In this document: in pieces, positions 53,258-61,632 of the stretch
Layout: every line of letters starts with the position of its first letter
Position numbering within the stretch: the stretch's first letter is position 1
DNA from: Anaerolineales bacterium
Lineage (GTDB): Bacteria > Chloroflexota > Anaerolineae > Anaerolineales > Villigracilaceae
Assembly (NCBI GenBank): GCA_016789305.1
Contig: JAEURJ010000007.1
Coordinates: forward strand, 1 to 64,000
DNA length: 64,000 nucleotides
Direction: 5' to 3'
Made by a program: the position numbers and the translations under genes
Notes under the pieces: model-generated
Told to the model about the DNA's origin: nothing
Seen by the model: the letters and a program-made list of their open reading frames with translations, nothing else
The model's database searches: none

Positions 53258-54427
53258 ATGGACTGGACAATCTGGGTTGAATGGGTTGTAAAAGGATTTG
53301 TGCTGTGCCTGATCCTGTTGACAGGCTTTGCATATTTGACTTTGTATGAACGCCGTGCGCTGGCGCGTATGCAGGTGCGCGTGGGTCCGAATCGAGCTGG
53401 ACCCGAAGGATTGCTTCAACCAATTGCAGATGCAGTCAAGTTGATCTTCAAGGAAGAATACACTCCGTCGCGCGTGTACAAGGTTGTCTTTGTGCTTGCT
53501 CCGGTGTTGACCGTGGTGCCTTCGCTCGTGCTTGCGGCAGTCATTCCACTGGGCACGAAGTTCAATTTGTTTGGACGTGAGATCACCCTGTTCGTTTCGA
53601 ATGCGAATGTCGGTGTTCTCTATATCATGTCGATTGCCTCCATCGCGGTGTACGGTATTGTGCTGGCGGGCTGGTCGAGCAATAATAAATATGCCATGCT
53701 CGGCGGCATTCGTTCCTCCGCGCAAATGATCTCGTATGAACTTGCGCTGGGACTTTCGTTTGCGGCGGCGATCATCATGGGCAACTCCATGAACCTGATC
53801 GATATCGTAAATGCGCAAAAAGATTTATGGTTTGTCGTGCTTCAACCTGTGGGTGCGTTGATCTTTTGGATCGCCACCCTTGCGGAAGTCAACCGCGCGC
53901 CGTTCGACATGCCTGAAGCTGAACAGGAATTGACCGCAGGCTATCACGCGGAATATTCCGGTATGAAATTCGCCCTGTTCTTCATGGCCGAATATCAGAA
54001 GATGATCGTGATCTGCATGATCATGGCGACTTTGTTCTTTGGCGGTTATCGTGAATTATGGTTCCTCAAAGATACAGCCTTAAGTGTGGATGCTGTTTGG
54101 ACGATCGGTTCGTGGACGTTCAACGCCTGGTTCCTTGGGCCAGTCTACCTGTTCCTTAAAGTATTTATTTTGCTCTTTGCAATGATCTGGGTCCGTGCCA
54201 CCTGGCCGCGCATCCGTTATGACCGGTTGATGTCCTTTGGTTGGAAGATCATGCTGCCGCTTTCGCTGGCGATTGTATTTATCACTGCCACGGGGATTTT
54301 GCTCGCACAGGAACTCAATAATCAAAGGTATTACTGGAGCATTCCCGTTCTTTCCATCATCAGTTTAGTGGTTGCCATTGCCTTTATTAATCGTGACTTG
54401 AGGAGAAAATCCCATGGCCGTATTTGA
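53258..54427 (+). CDS. nuoH: NADH-quinone oxidoreductase subunit H
   Basis: The 389-residue membrane subunit has about eight helices and the conserved [33 protein letters not shown] loop and the [16 protein letters not shown] motif that line the quinone tunnel. It is somewhat longer than E. coli NuoH at the C-terminus (an extra helix). It overlaps nuoI by 14 bases. Confidence 0.96.
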   Translation: MDWTIWVEWVVKGFVLCLILLTGFAYLTLYERRALARMQVRVGPNRAGPEGLLQPIADAVKLIFKEEYTPSRVYKVVFVLAPVLTVVPSLVLAAVIPLGTKFNLFGREITLFVSNANVGVLYIMSIASIAVYGIVLAGWSSNNKYAMLGGIRSSAQMISYELALGLSFAAAIIMGNSMNLIDIVNAQKDLWFVVLQPVGALIFWIATLAEVNRAPFDMPEAEQELTAGYHAEYSGMKFALFFMAEYQKMIVICMIMATLFFGGYRELWFLKDTALSVDAVWTIGSWTFNAWFLGPVYLFLKVFILLFAMIWVRATWPRIRYDRLMSFGWKIMLPLSLAIVFITATGILLAQELNNQRYYWSIPVLSIISLVVAIAFINRDLRRKSHGRI

Positions 54428-54935
54428 TTCTTTTATTGAGCTTTCAAAAGGTCTTGGCGAAACGCTTCGTTCCTTCCTTTTCGAAAAGACGGTTACCTAT
54501 CAATATCCCGAAGTGAAGCGCGAAGTCCGTCCGCGCTTTCGCGGCCGCCATGTGTTAAAGCGCTACGACAACGGTCTCGAAAAATGCATCGGATGTTCGC
54601 TCTGCGCTGCGGCCTGCCCGGCGGATGCGATCTTCGTCGAAGCCTCCGAGAACACGGATGAGAAGCGCTTCTCTCCCGGCGAGCGGTATGCCTCGACCTA
54701 CGAGATCAATATGCTGCGCTGCATCTACTGCGGTTTCTGCGAAGATGCCTGTCCCACCGAAGCCATTGTGCTCGGCGACAATTACGAGCTTTCCTTCACC
54801 GACCGCAAGAGCGCCATCTACCCCAAGGAAATGCTGATCGAACCCGTCCGCACCGTGGAAATGATCACCCCGCAAAAAGTGGAGCCCGGTGTTTTCAAGC
54901 GTTCCGTGCCAGAAATGAAAGATCCAACGGACTAG
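54414..54935 (+). CDS. nuoI: NADH-quinone oxidoreductase subunit I
   Basis: The 173-residue subunit has two ferredoxin-type [4Fe-4S] motifs, [12 protein letters not shown] and [12 protein letters not shown], which carry electrons to N2. It starts within the end of nuoH (GAGGAGAAAATCCC upstream). Its TAG lies at the beginning of the 7-bp word array at 54934-54991. Confidence 0.96.
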   Translation: MAVFDSFIELSKGLGETLRSFLFEKTVTYQYPEVKREVRPRFRGRHVLKRYDNGLEKCIGCSLCAAACPADAIFVEASENTDEKRFSPGERYASTYEINMLRCIYCGFCEDACPTEAIVLGDNYELSFTDRKSAIYPKEMLIEPVRTVEMITPQKVEPGVFKRSVPEMKDPTD

Positions 54936-54991
54936 GGATTCGGAATCAGGCATTAGGAACTTTCCTGATCCCCTTTCCCTACTCCCTGATC
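54934..54991. repeat. Inverted 7-bp word arrays between nuoI and nuoJ
   Basis: Four heptamers AGGGATT, CGGAATC, AGGCATT, AGGAACT (54934-54961) are followed two bases later by CCTGATC, CCCTTTC, CCTACTC, CCTGATC (54964-54991). The two halves are rough complements and could fold as a hairpin. The array fills nearly the whole gap and overlaps the nuoI stop. Confidence 0.85.
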
Positions 54992-55004
54992 TTCAAAGGT
55001 GCTT

Positions 55005-55532
55005 ATGACTTCCGACCTCATTGTTTTCCTCGTTCTTTCCCTCGTTGCCATTGCGACCGCACTGGGGATGTTGTTCAGCCGCAACGCCGTCTACTCCGCG
55101 TTGTTCCTTGTGCTGAACTTTGTCACGGTGGCGGTGTTCTATCTGTTGCTGGGTGCGCCGTTCATTGCGATGTCCCAGATCACAGTGTATGCCGGTGCGA
55201 TCATGGTGCTCTTCCTCTTCGTGATCATGTTGCTGGGTGTGGAGAGTATTTCCTCCCCCAATGCGCTCCCCTGGCAGAGGCCTTTGGCAGCCATTCTTTC
55301 CGTGATCCTGGTTGTGGAATCGGTGTATTTGATCCTCTCCCGCGCACAACCGGACATGAGCATCGCTTCCCCGGATGCCTCACTCAACACCATGGATAGC
55401 TTGCGCGAAATGGCGATGTCTCTGTTCAATAATTATCTGTTGCCGTTTGAGATCACATCCATTTTGCTTTTGGTCGCGATGGTGGGCGCGATCGTATTGA
55501 CCAAGCAGGAAAAGGGAGAACAGAAATCATGA
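55005..55532 (+). CDS. nuoJ: NADH-quinone oxidoreductase subunit J
   Basis: The 175-residue membrane subunit has five helices and the NuoJ features ([47 protein letters not shown]). AAAGGTGCTT precedes the ATG at 55005; GTG at 54999 is an unlikely alternative. It overlaps nuoK by four bases. Confidence 0.95.
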   Translation: MTSDLIVFLVLSLVAIATALGMLFSRNAVYSALFLVLNFVTVAVFYLLLGAPFIAMSQITVYAGAIMVLFLFVIMLLGVESISSPNALPWQRPLAAILSVILVVESVYLILSRAQPDMSIASPDASLNTMDSLREMAMSLFNNYLLPFEITSILLLVAMVGAIVLTKQEKGEQKS

Positions 55533-55849
55533 TCCCTGTCGATTATTACGTGGCGCTTTCCGCCGTTTTATTTTCCATTGGCGCGCTCGGTGTACTCATC
55601 CGCCGCAACCCGCTGATCATTTTCATGTCCATTGAGTTGATGCTCAATGCCGCGAACCTGGCTTTTGTGGCATTTGGCCGTTCCCATGAAATCCAAACCG
55701 GGGAGCCGTTCTTTGGAGGTCAGATCTTCGTGTTCTTCGTCATTGCCGTGGCCGCTGCGGAAGTTGCCGTAGGCCTTGCCTTGATCGTGGAGATTTTCAA
55801 GACCAAGAAGAACATCAATATTGATGAGTTGAACTCCTTGAAGGGATGA
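55529..55849 (+). CDS. nuoK: NADH-quinone oxidoreductase subunit K
   Basis: The 106-residue subunit has three helices, with the [21 protein letters not shown] and [21 protein letters not shown] helices carrying the proton-channel Glu residues. ATGA overlap with nuoJ and with nuoL. Confidence 0.96.
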   Translation: MIPVDYYVALSAVLFSIGALGVLIRRNPLIIFMSIELMLNAANLAFVAFGRSHEIQTGEPFFGGQIFVFFVIAVAAAEVAVGLALIVEIFKTKKNINIDELNSLKG

Positions 55850-58008
55850 CCGCGATGCATTTTAGTGAAACTGTAACTGGCGGATTTTTCTTTTTGGCCC
55901 CGTGGCTGGTCTTTGCGCCGCTCACCGGGCTGCTCATCAATGTTATTTTCGGCAAGCGTTTCAACGAACGAACTGTCGGAACCATAGCAAGCCTCGCTTC
56001 GGGCGCGGCTTTTGTCGTCTCAGTGCTGCTGGCATATTCGGTCTCGCTCAATCATGGTGAAGTGGTGCGCTGGCGTCTCGCGGAATGGATACACATCGGG
56101 ACGTTGCATCTCGATTGGACCTTCCGCATCGACTCGCTCTCGACCACGATGATGCTGGTCGTCTCCGGTGTCGGGACCTTGATCCACATCTATGCCATTG
56201 GATACATGCACGAGGATGTGCGTTTCAAACATGAAGAGGGACGCTTCAACCGCTTCTTTATTTACCTGAACCTGTTCATTGCAGCGATGATGATCCTCGT
56301 CTCCGGCGACTCATACATGATGCTCTTCGTCGGCTGGGAAGGTGTGGGCTTGTGCTCGTTCCTTCTCATTGGCTTCTGGTACGAATTCGATACGCTGGGA
56401 CGTTCCTCGTGGGCCAATTCCAATGCTGCAAAGAAGGCATTCATCACCAACCGTGTCGGTGACTTCGGTTTTCTGATCGCCGGCTTCCTGATGTTCTGGT
56501 ATCTCGGTTCATTTCAATTTGATGAAGTATTTGCGGCAGTAGCGGCTGCACCACAAGAGATCATTGTTGCAATTACTATTTTTATGCTTATCGGTGTGGC
56601 TGGTAAGTCTGCTCAAATTCCGTTGTACATCTGGCTGCCGGACGCGATGGCTGGCCCAACCCCAGTCTCTGCCTTGATCCATGCCGCGACGATGGTCACA
56701 GCGGGTGTATATCTCATCACACGTTCTGCTCCGTTATATTCTTCTGTGCCAGAAGCACAGTACATCGTTGCGATGGTTGGTGCAATAACAGCACTTTTCG
56801 CTGCAACCATTGCGGTTGGGCAGTACGATATCAAGAAAGTCCTTGCCTACTCCACCATTTCACAACTCGGCTTCATGGTCGCTGCTGTCGGCATGGGTGC
56901 GTACGTGGCAGGGATGTTCCATCTGATGACACATGCCTTCTTCAAGGCCTTGCTCTTCCTTTCGGCGGGTTCGGTCATTCTTGGCCTGGAGCGCGGACAT
57001 CATGCCCATGCGCATCATGCGGCTCACGATGATCACGGCAAAAAGAAGAAAGAAGGAAAGAAGAAAGAAGAACAGCACGGACATGGTGATGAAGATCATG
57101 GCGAAGTGTTCGATCCCGGTGACATGCGCAATATGGGCGGGCTTCGCAAGACCATGCCGGTTACGTTTTGGTTATACATCATCGGGACTCTTGCACTTGC
57201 GGGTATTTTCCCGTTCGCGGGCTTTTGGTCCAAGGATGAAATTCTTTTGGACGCGAGCTTGCATTATCCGGCAGTCTATTGGTTGTTAACTGCTGCCGCA
57301 TTCTTCACCGCTTTTTATATGGGCAGACAGATCTGGATGGTCTTCTTCGGTCAGGCGCGCACCGATGCCGCCAAACATGCAGAGGAAAGCCCAAAGGTGA
57401 TGACCGTGCCGCTGATGGTGCTGGCAGTTTTATCGGTAGTGGGAGGCGCATTAAATCTCCCGTTTGAAGGCTTCCATAACTTAGGTCACTGGCTGGGACA
57501 CACGCTCGGCGAAGTCGAAGGTCTTCCGTTGAATTTACAGGTTGCAGGAATTTCAACAGCTTTGGCTTTGATTGCCATTTTGATCTCGTGGTTCCTGTAC
57601 GGACGCAATCCATTGAAGACCGGTCAGATCGACCCGTTGAAGAAGCCGCTTGGATTTGTGTTCACGGGCATGGAAAACAAATGGTTTGTGGATGAGGGCT
57701 ATGGCGTGCTGATCATCAAGCCGTTCAAGTGGATTTCCCAATTCCTTGCGGATGTGATCGACTGGCGCTTCTGGCATGACTTTGTACATGAAACGGTTAT
57801 TCTGGGAGCATACAACTGGATCAGCAATAGTGCTTTGAATGAATACACCGATCAAAAAGGCATCGATGCCTTTGCGAACTGGCTTGGCACTGCAACACAA
57901 TGGATCTCCGGACTCATGCGCAAGGTGCAGAACGGTTTTGTGCGTTCGTACGCATTGTCCGTTTTGCTGGGCGTGGTTTTGATCTTAGGCTATCTGATTT
58001 TTAAATAA
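55846..58008 (+). CDS. nuoL: NADH-quinone oxidoreductase subunit L with His-rich insert
   Basis: The 720-residue antiporter-like proton-pumping subunit has the family core ([58 protein letters not shown]) and ends in the long lateral helix region. Between [13 protein letters not shown] and [14 protein letters not shown] it carries about 40 extra residues very rich in His, Lys and Glu ([18 protein letters not shown] and more). NuoL relatives have only a short loop there. Start is ATG 55846; ATG 55855 is also possible. Confidence 0.95.
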   Translation: MTAMHFSETVTGGFFFLAPWLVFAPLTGLLINVIFGKRFNERTVGTIASLASGAAFVVSVLLAYSVSLNHGEVVRWRLAEWIHIGTLHLDWTFRIDSLSTTMMLVVSGVGTLIHIYAIGYMHEDVRFKHEEGRFNRFFIYLNLFIAAMMILVSGDSYMMLFVGWEGVGLCSFLLIGFWYEFDTLGRSSWANSNAAKKAFITNRVGDFGFLIAGFLMFWYLGSFQFDEVFAAVAAAPQEIIVAITIFMLIGVAGKSAQIPLYIWLPDAMAGPTPVSALIHAATMVTAGVYLITRSAPLYSSVPEAQYIVAMVGAITALFAATIAVGQYDIKKVLAYSTISQLGFMVAAVGMGAYVAGMFHLMTHAFFKALLFLSAGSVILGLERGHHAHAHHAAHDDHGKKKKEGKKKEEQHGHGDEDHGEVFDPGDMRNMGGLRKTMPVTFWLYIIGTLALAGIFPFAGFWSKDEILLDASLHYPAVYWLLTAAAFFTAFYMGRQIWMVFFGQARTDAAKHAEESPKVMTVPLMVLAVLSVVGGALNLPFEGFHNLGHWLGHTLGEVEGLPLNLQVAGISTALALIAILISWFLYGRNPLKTGQIDPLKKPLGFVFTGMENKWFVDEGYGVLIIKPFKWISQFLADVIDWRFWHDFVHETVILGAYNWISNSALNEYTDQKGIDAFANWLGTATQWISGLMRKVQNGFVRSYALSVLLGVVLILGYLIFK

Positions 58009-58031
58009 CTCGTAGAAACCGAGGATAGAAC

Positions 58032-59552
58032 ATGGAATTTCTTTTACAACCTCTTACTCTCCTGACCTTCTTCCCGCTGGTGGGCGTGCTCGTGATTCTC
58101 TTTATGAATTCCGAGAGCAAAGCCGCCATCCGCTGGGTTGCGTTGGCCACCTCTTTGGTCACACTTGGCATTTCATTGTGGGTGCTGACGATGTTCACTG
58201 CATCGAATCCGGACCTGCAATTGGAGGCCAAATATGCGTGGATCACGGTCGCTGACTGGAATATCAAGTATTACCTTGCCGTGGATGGATTGAGTATTTT
58301 GCTGGTGCTGCTCACCGCCTTCCTGACTCCGATCTCCCTGCTCTCCACCTGGACAGCGGTGGAAGACCGCGTGAAGGATTTCATGATCTTCTTCCTGCTC
58401 TTGGAAGTGGGCATGATGGGCGTGTTCCTCGCGCAGGATCTCTTCCTGTTCTACATCTTCTGGGAATTCACCCTCGTCCCGATGTACTTCCTCATCGGTT
58501 TGTGGGGCGGACCGCGCCGCGTGTATGCTGCGGTCAAGTTCTTCCTCTACACAATGGCTGGTTCCATCTTGATGTTAATCGCCATTTTGTTCCTTGGCAT
58601 CCAAACCGCCACGTTCAACATCCCTGACATGCTTGCGAAATTGCCTGCCCTATATTCGGATGGTACGATCACTGCCGGTACGCAGATGCTGCTCTTCGTC
58701 GCCTTTGCCGCAGCCTTCGCGATCAAGGTTCCGATGTGGCCGTTACATTCGTGGTTGCCCGATGCCCACGTGGAAGCTCCCACCGCTGGTTCTGTCATTC
58801 TTGCCGGCGTCTTGCTGAAGATGGGTACCTACGGTTTCCTGCGTTTCAACATGCAGCTCTTCCCGAATGCAACTGTCGCCGCCGCCCCGTGGATCGCGTT
58901 GCTCGCGACCATCGGTATCATTTATGGCGCTGCGGTTTCCTATGCTCAACAAGATGTCAAAAAATTGGTTGCATATTCCTCCGTCAGTCACCTTGGATTT
59001 GTGATGCTTGGTTTGTTCGCGTTGAATCCCGAAGGTGTGGCAGGTGCCATTTTACAAATGATCAACCACGGCTTAAGCACTGGCGCGTTGTTCCTCCTCA
59101 TCGGTATGGTCTACGAACAGACTCATACTCGTGAGATCAAAGTCTACGGCGGGTTGTGGAAGATCATGCCGATCTTCGGAACCATCATGTTGATCGCTTC
59201 ACTTTCTTCAATGGGCTTGCCCGGCCTCAACGGTTTCGTCGGCGAGTTCACCATTTTGCTTGGTGCGTTTGGCTCCAAGGCAATTGGCAATCCGTGGTTT
59301 GCCGGCATTTCCGCCATCGGCGTCATAATGGCTGCGGTTTATATTCTCTATATGTTCCAAAAAGTTTTCCTCGGCCCCGCCGGCGAGATCACTCATCATC
59401 ACGAACTCAAAGACCTCAACTGGCGTGAGATTATCACGGTCCTTCCTTTGCTTGTCTTCATTTTCTGGATCGGCCTGTACCCTGCGCCGTTCTTCAACCT
59501 TCTTGCTCCTGCGGTAGGGAAGTTGATTAACGCTTTACCCTTATTACCTTAG
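58032..59552 (+). CDS. nuoM: NADH-quinone oxidoreductase subunit M
   Basis: The 506-residue antiporter-like subunit has about 14 helices and the NuoM core (FFLLLEVGMMGVFLAQDLFLFYIFWEFTLVPMYFLIG, KVPMWPLHSWLPDAHVEAPTAGSVILAGVLLKMGTYGFLR, YSSVSHLGFVMLG). It starts 23 bases after nuoL. Confidence 0.96.
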   Translation: MEFLLQPLTLLTFFPLVGVLVILFMNSESKAAIRWVALATSLVTLGISLWVLTMFTASNPDLQLEAKYAWITVADWNIKYYLAVDGLSILLVLLTAFLTPISLLSTWTAVEDRVKDFMIFFLLLEVGMMGVFLAQDLFLFYIFWEFTLVPMYFLIGLWGGPRRVYAAVKFFLYTMAGSILMLIAILFLGIQTATFNIPDMLAKLPALYSDGTITAGTQMLLFVAFAAAFAIKVPMWPLHSWLPDAHVEAPTAGSVILAGVLLKMGTYGFLRFNMQLFPNATVAAAPWIALLATIGIIYGAAVSYAQQDVKKLVAYSSVSHLGFVMLGLFALNPEGVAGAILQMINHGLSTGALFLLIGMVYEQTHTREIKVYGGLWKIMPIFGTIMLIASLSSMGLPGLNGFVGEFTILLGAFGSKAIGNPWFAGISAIGVIMAAVYILYMFQKVFLGPAGEITHHHELKDLNWREIITVLPLLVFIFWIGLYPAPFFNLLAPAVGKLINALPLLP

Positions 59553-59560
59553 GAGCGTTC

Positions 59561-61003
59561 ATGACGCAACCTACGAACATAGATTACTTAACCATTTTGC
59601 CGCTGATCATTCTGATAGCGTGGTCCTGCGTGCTTCTGCTTGTGGATCTTTTTATTCCAAAGACCCGCAAATGGATTACCGCATTGCTGGCTGCAGGTGG
59701 GCTTGCGGTTACCCTGATTTTCACAGCTCTGCAAATCGGGAAATCGTCCGTTGGTTTCAATAACATGGTGGTGCTCGATGGCTTCTCCATTTTTGCCAAC
59801 GTATTATTGCTTCTCAGTGGATTGTTCGGCATTGCCCTCGCACATGGATATGTCAAACGCATGGGCATTCAACGTGGCGAATATTTCATCCTCATCATTT
59901 TCAGCGTAACGGGCATGATGCTGATGGCGCAAGCTGCAGATCTCATTATCGTGTTCCTCGCGCTCGAATTGCTGTCCATCCCGCTGTACGTTCTCGCCGC
60001 CTTCACCCGCAAAGTGGAATCGGAAGAATCGGGCGTCAAATATTTCCTGCTCGGCGCATTTGCAACTGGATTTGTCGTCTACGGCACTGCACTGATCTTT
60101 GGATCGACCGGCACTACATCATTGACTGCTATCGCGACAGCCGCCTCCAACGGGACCTCAGGCCTGCTCCTGTCCATTGGGGCTGCGCTACTTCTCGTTG
60201 GCTTCGGCTTCAAGGTGGCGGCGGTTCCCTTCCATATGTGGACTCCCGACGTATATCAGGGCGCACCCACATCCGTGACCGCGTTCATGTCTTCGGGCGC
60301 GAAGATCGCGGGCTTTGTTGCTTTGCTGCGTGTGTTCGCTACGGCATTCCCATCCATATCTTCCGATATGACCAACATTCTTTGGGTCATGTCCGCATTG
60401 ACGATGATCGTCGGTAACTTCGTCGCCATTTCACAAACCAACATCAAACGCATGCTGGCGTATTCGTCCATTGCACATGCAGGCTATATCCTCATGGCGT
60501 TTGTTCCTTACGGTAACAAAGCTGTTGTTGCTACTTCGATCACAGCAGGCTTGTTCTATCTCCTCACATACGTGCTGACCAACTTCGGCGCATGGGCCGT
60601 GGTCATCTCGCTGGAAAAAGCGGAAGGCAAAGGACTTGAGATCAGCGATTATTCCGGCCTCGCAAAGAAATATCCCGCGTTGGCTGCTGCCATGGCGATC
60701 TTCATGCTTTCCTTTATCGGCTTTCCGCCGACCCTTGGCATGGTCGGCAAGTTCTACCTTTTCCGCGCGGCGATTGAAGGCGGTTTCAGCGGTCTGGCGA
60801 TTCTTGGCGTGGTTACTTCGCTGGTTTCCGCATACTATTATCTGCGTGTCGTCGTTAACATGTATTTCCGCGAGGGTGACCCTGAAATCGAACGTGAAAC
60901 ATGGCTGACAATCACAACCGGCCTGACCGCAGTTGCAACGGTTTTGTTGAGTTTCGTTCCACAGCTGCTCTTCCTGCTGGCAAATACGGCGGTCTTGAAA
61001 TAA
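59561..61003 (+). CDS. nuoN: NADH-quinone oxidoreductase subunit N
   Basis: The 480-residue antiporter-like subunit has about 14 helices and the NuoN core (FLALELLSIPLYVLAAF, FKVAAVPFHMWTPDVYQGAPTSVTAFMSSGAKIAGF, YSSIAHAGYILMAF). TAGGAGCGTTC precedes the ATG. It is the last nuo gene, closed by a strong terminator. Confidence 0.96.
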   Translation: MTQPTNIDYLTILPLIILIAWSCVLLLVDLFIPKTRKWITALLAAGGLAVTLIFTALQIGKSSVGFNNMVVLDGFSIFANVLLLLSGLFGIALAHGYVKRMGIQRGEYFILIIFSVTGMMLMAQAADLIIVFLALELLSIPLYVLAAFTRKVESEESGVKYFLLGAFATGFVVYGTALIFGSTGTTSLTAIATAASNGTSGLLLSIGAALLLVGFGFKVAAVPFHMWTPDVYQGAPTSVTAFMSSGAKIAGFVALLRVFATAFPSISSDMTNILWVMSALTMIVGNFVAISQTNIKRMLAYSSIAHAGYILMAFVPYGNKAVVATSITAGLFYLLTYVLTNFGAWAVVISLEKAEGKGLEISDYSGLAKKYPALAAAMAIFMLSFIGFPPTLGMVGKFYLFRAAIEGGFSGLAILGVVTSLVSAYYYLRVVVNMYFREGDPEIERETWLTITTGLTAVATVLLSFVPQLLFLLANTAVLK

Positions 61004-61018
61004 ATTTGATAATTAAAC

Positions 61019-61053
61019 AAAAAAGCGACGGCATCTTGTGCCGTCGCTTTTTT
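61019..61053. terminator. Bidirectional terminator after nuoN
   Basis: AAAAAAGCGACGGCA (61019-61033) pairs perfectly with TGCCGTCGCTTTTTT (61039-61053) around TCTTG. It also ends the convergent small membrane protein gene at 61055. Confidence 0.9.
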
Positions 61054-61054
61054 G

Positions 61055-61486
61055 TTACATATTACCCGGGGAGGTTTTTGGGAAGAATTTTCTCTTGATG
61101 AATTGATAAAGAAGGATAAGGGGAATGACCACCAATAAGGTCAGCACAAAACTGGCGGCAAGGGAATAAACGAAATATGTTGGAAAATATTCAAGCGCGC
61201 CATATCCCAGATCCTGGGTTTGTATTTGATTTCCTTCCGAGTCTTCGCAATACCCGCTTAATACTTTCTCGCCGGGACGGGTGTAGGTGGTTTCGTCCCA
61301 GCTTGTGACCAATGTTGTACCGGGCGGGCATGCAATATCCTGCAAGACTTCCGTGTTAAATATGGGAATTACAATGGTGGCTGAGCAGGCAAGGGTTAAC
61401 GCCAAAAGCAATACTGTTAAAAAGAACAGGGAAACCCCGCCGCAGCCAAAGAACGCTCGTAATGGTTTGTTTGTGTTTTCGTTCAT
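61055..61486 (-). CDS. Two-helix membrane protein of unknown function
   Basis: The 143-residue protein has one hydrophobic segment at about residues 14-40 (GGVSLFFLTVLLLALTLACSATIVIPIF), an exported central part with two Cys (CPPGTTLVTSWDETTYTRPG ... GYCEDSEG), and a second hydrophobic segment near the C-terminus (about 107-131), ending in a basic tail. AGGAAAGGCACAC gives the start at 61486; the frame opens further upstream but without support. Family not recognised. Confidence 0.75.
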   Translation of the reverse strand: MNENTNKPLRAFFGCGGVSLFFLTVLLLALTLACSATIVIPIFNTEVLQDIACPPGTTLVTSWDETTYTRPGEKVLSGYCEDSEGNQIQTQDLGYGALEYFPTYFVYSLAASFVLTLLVVIPLILLYQFIKRKFFPKTSPGNM

Positions 61487-61632
61487 GTGTGCCTTTCCTA
61501 GGGATAAATAACGTTGCAATTATATGGATTTGTGGATTCCTATGATATGGGATGAAGGTCATGTGGCTTTGAGGGAAGTCCGTGATGGGGATAAAATAAG
61601 GCTTCAAAAACTGGCCCGAGGAGAGAAGCTTT

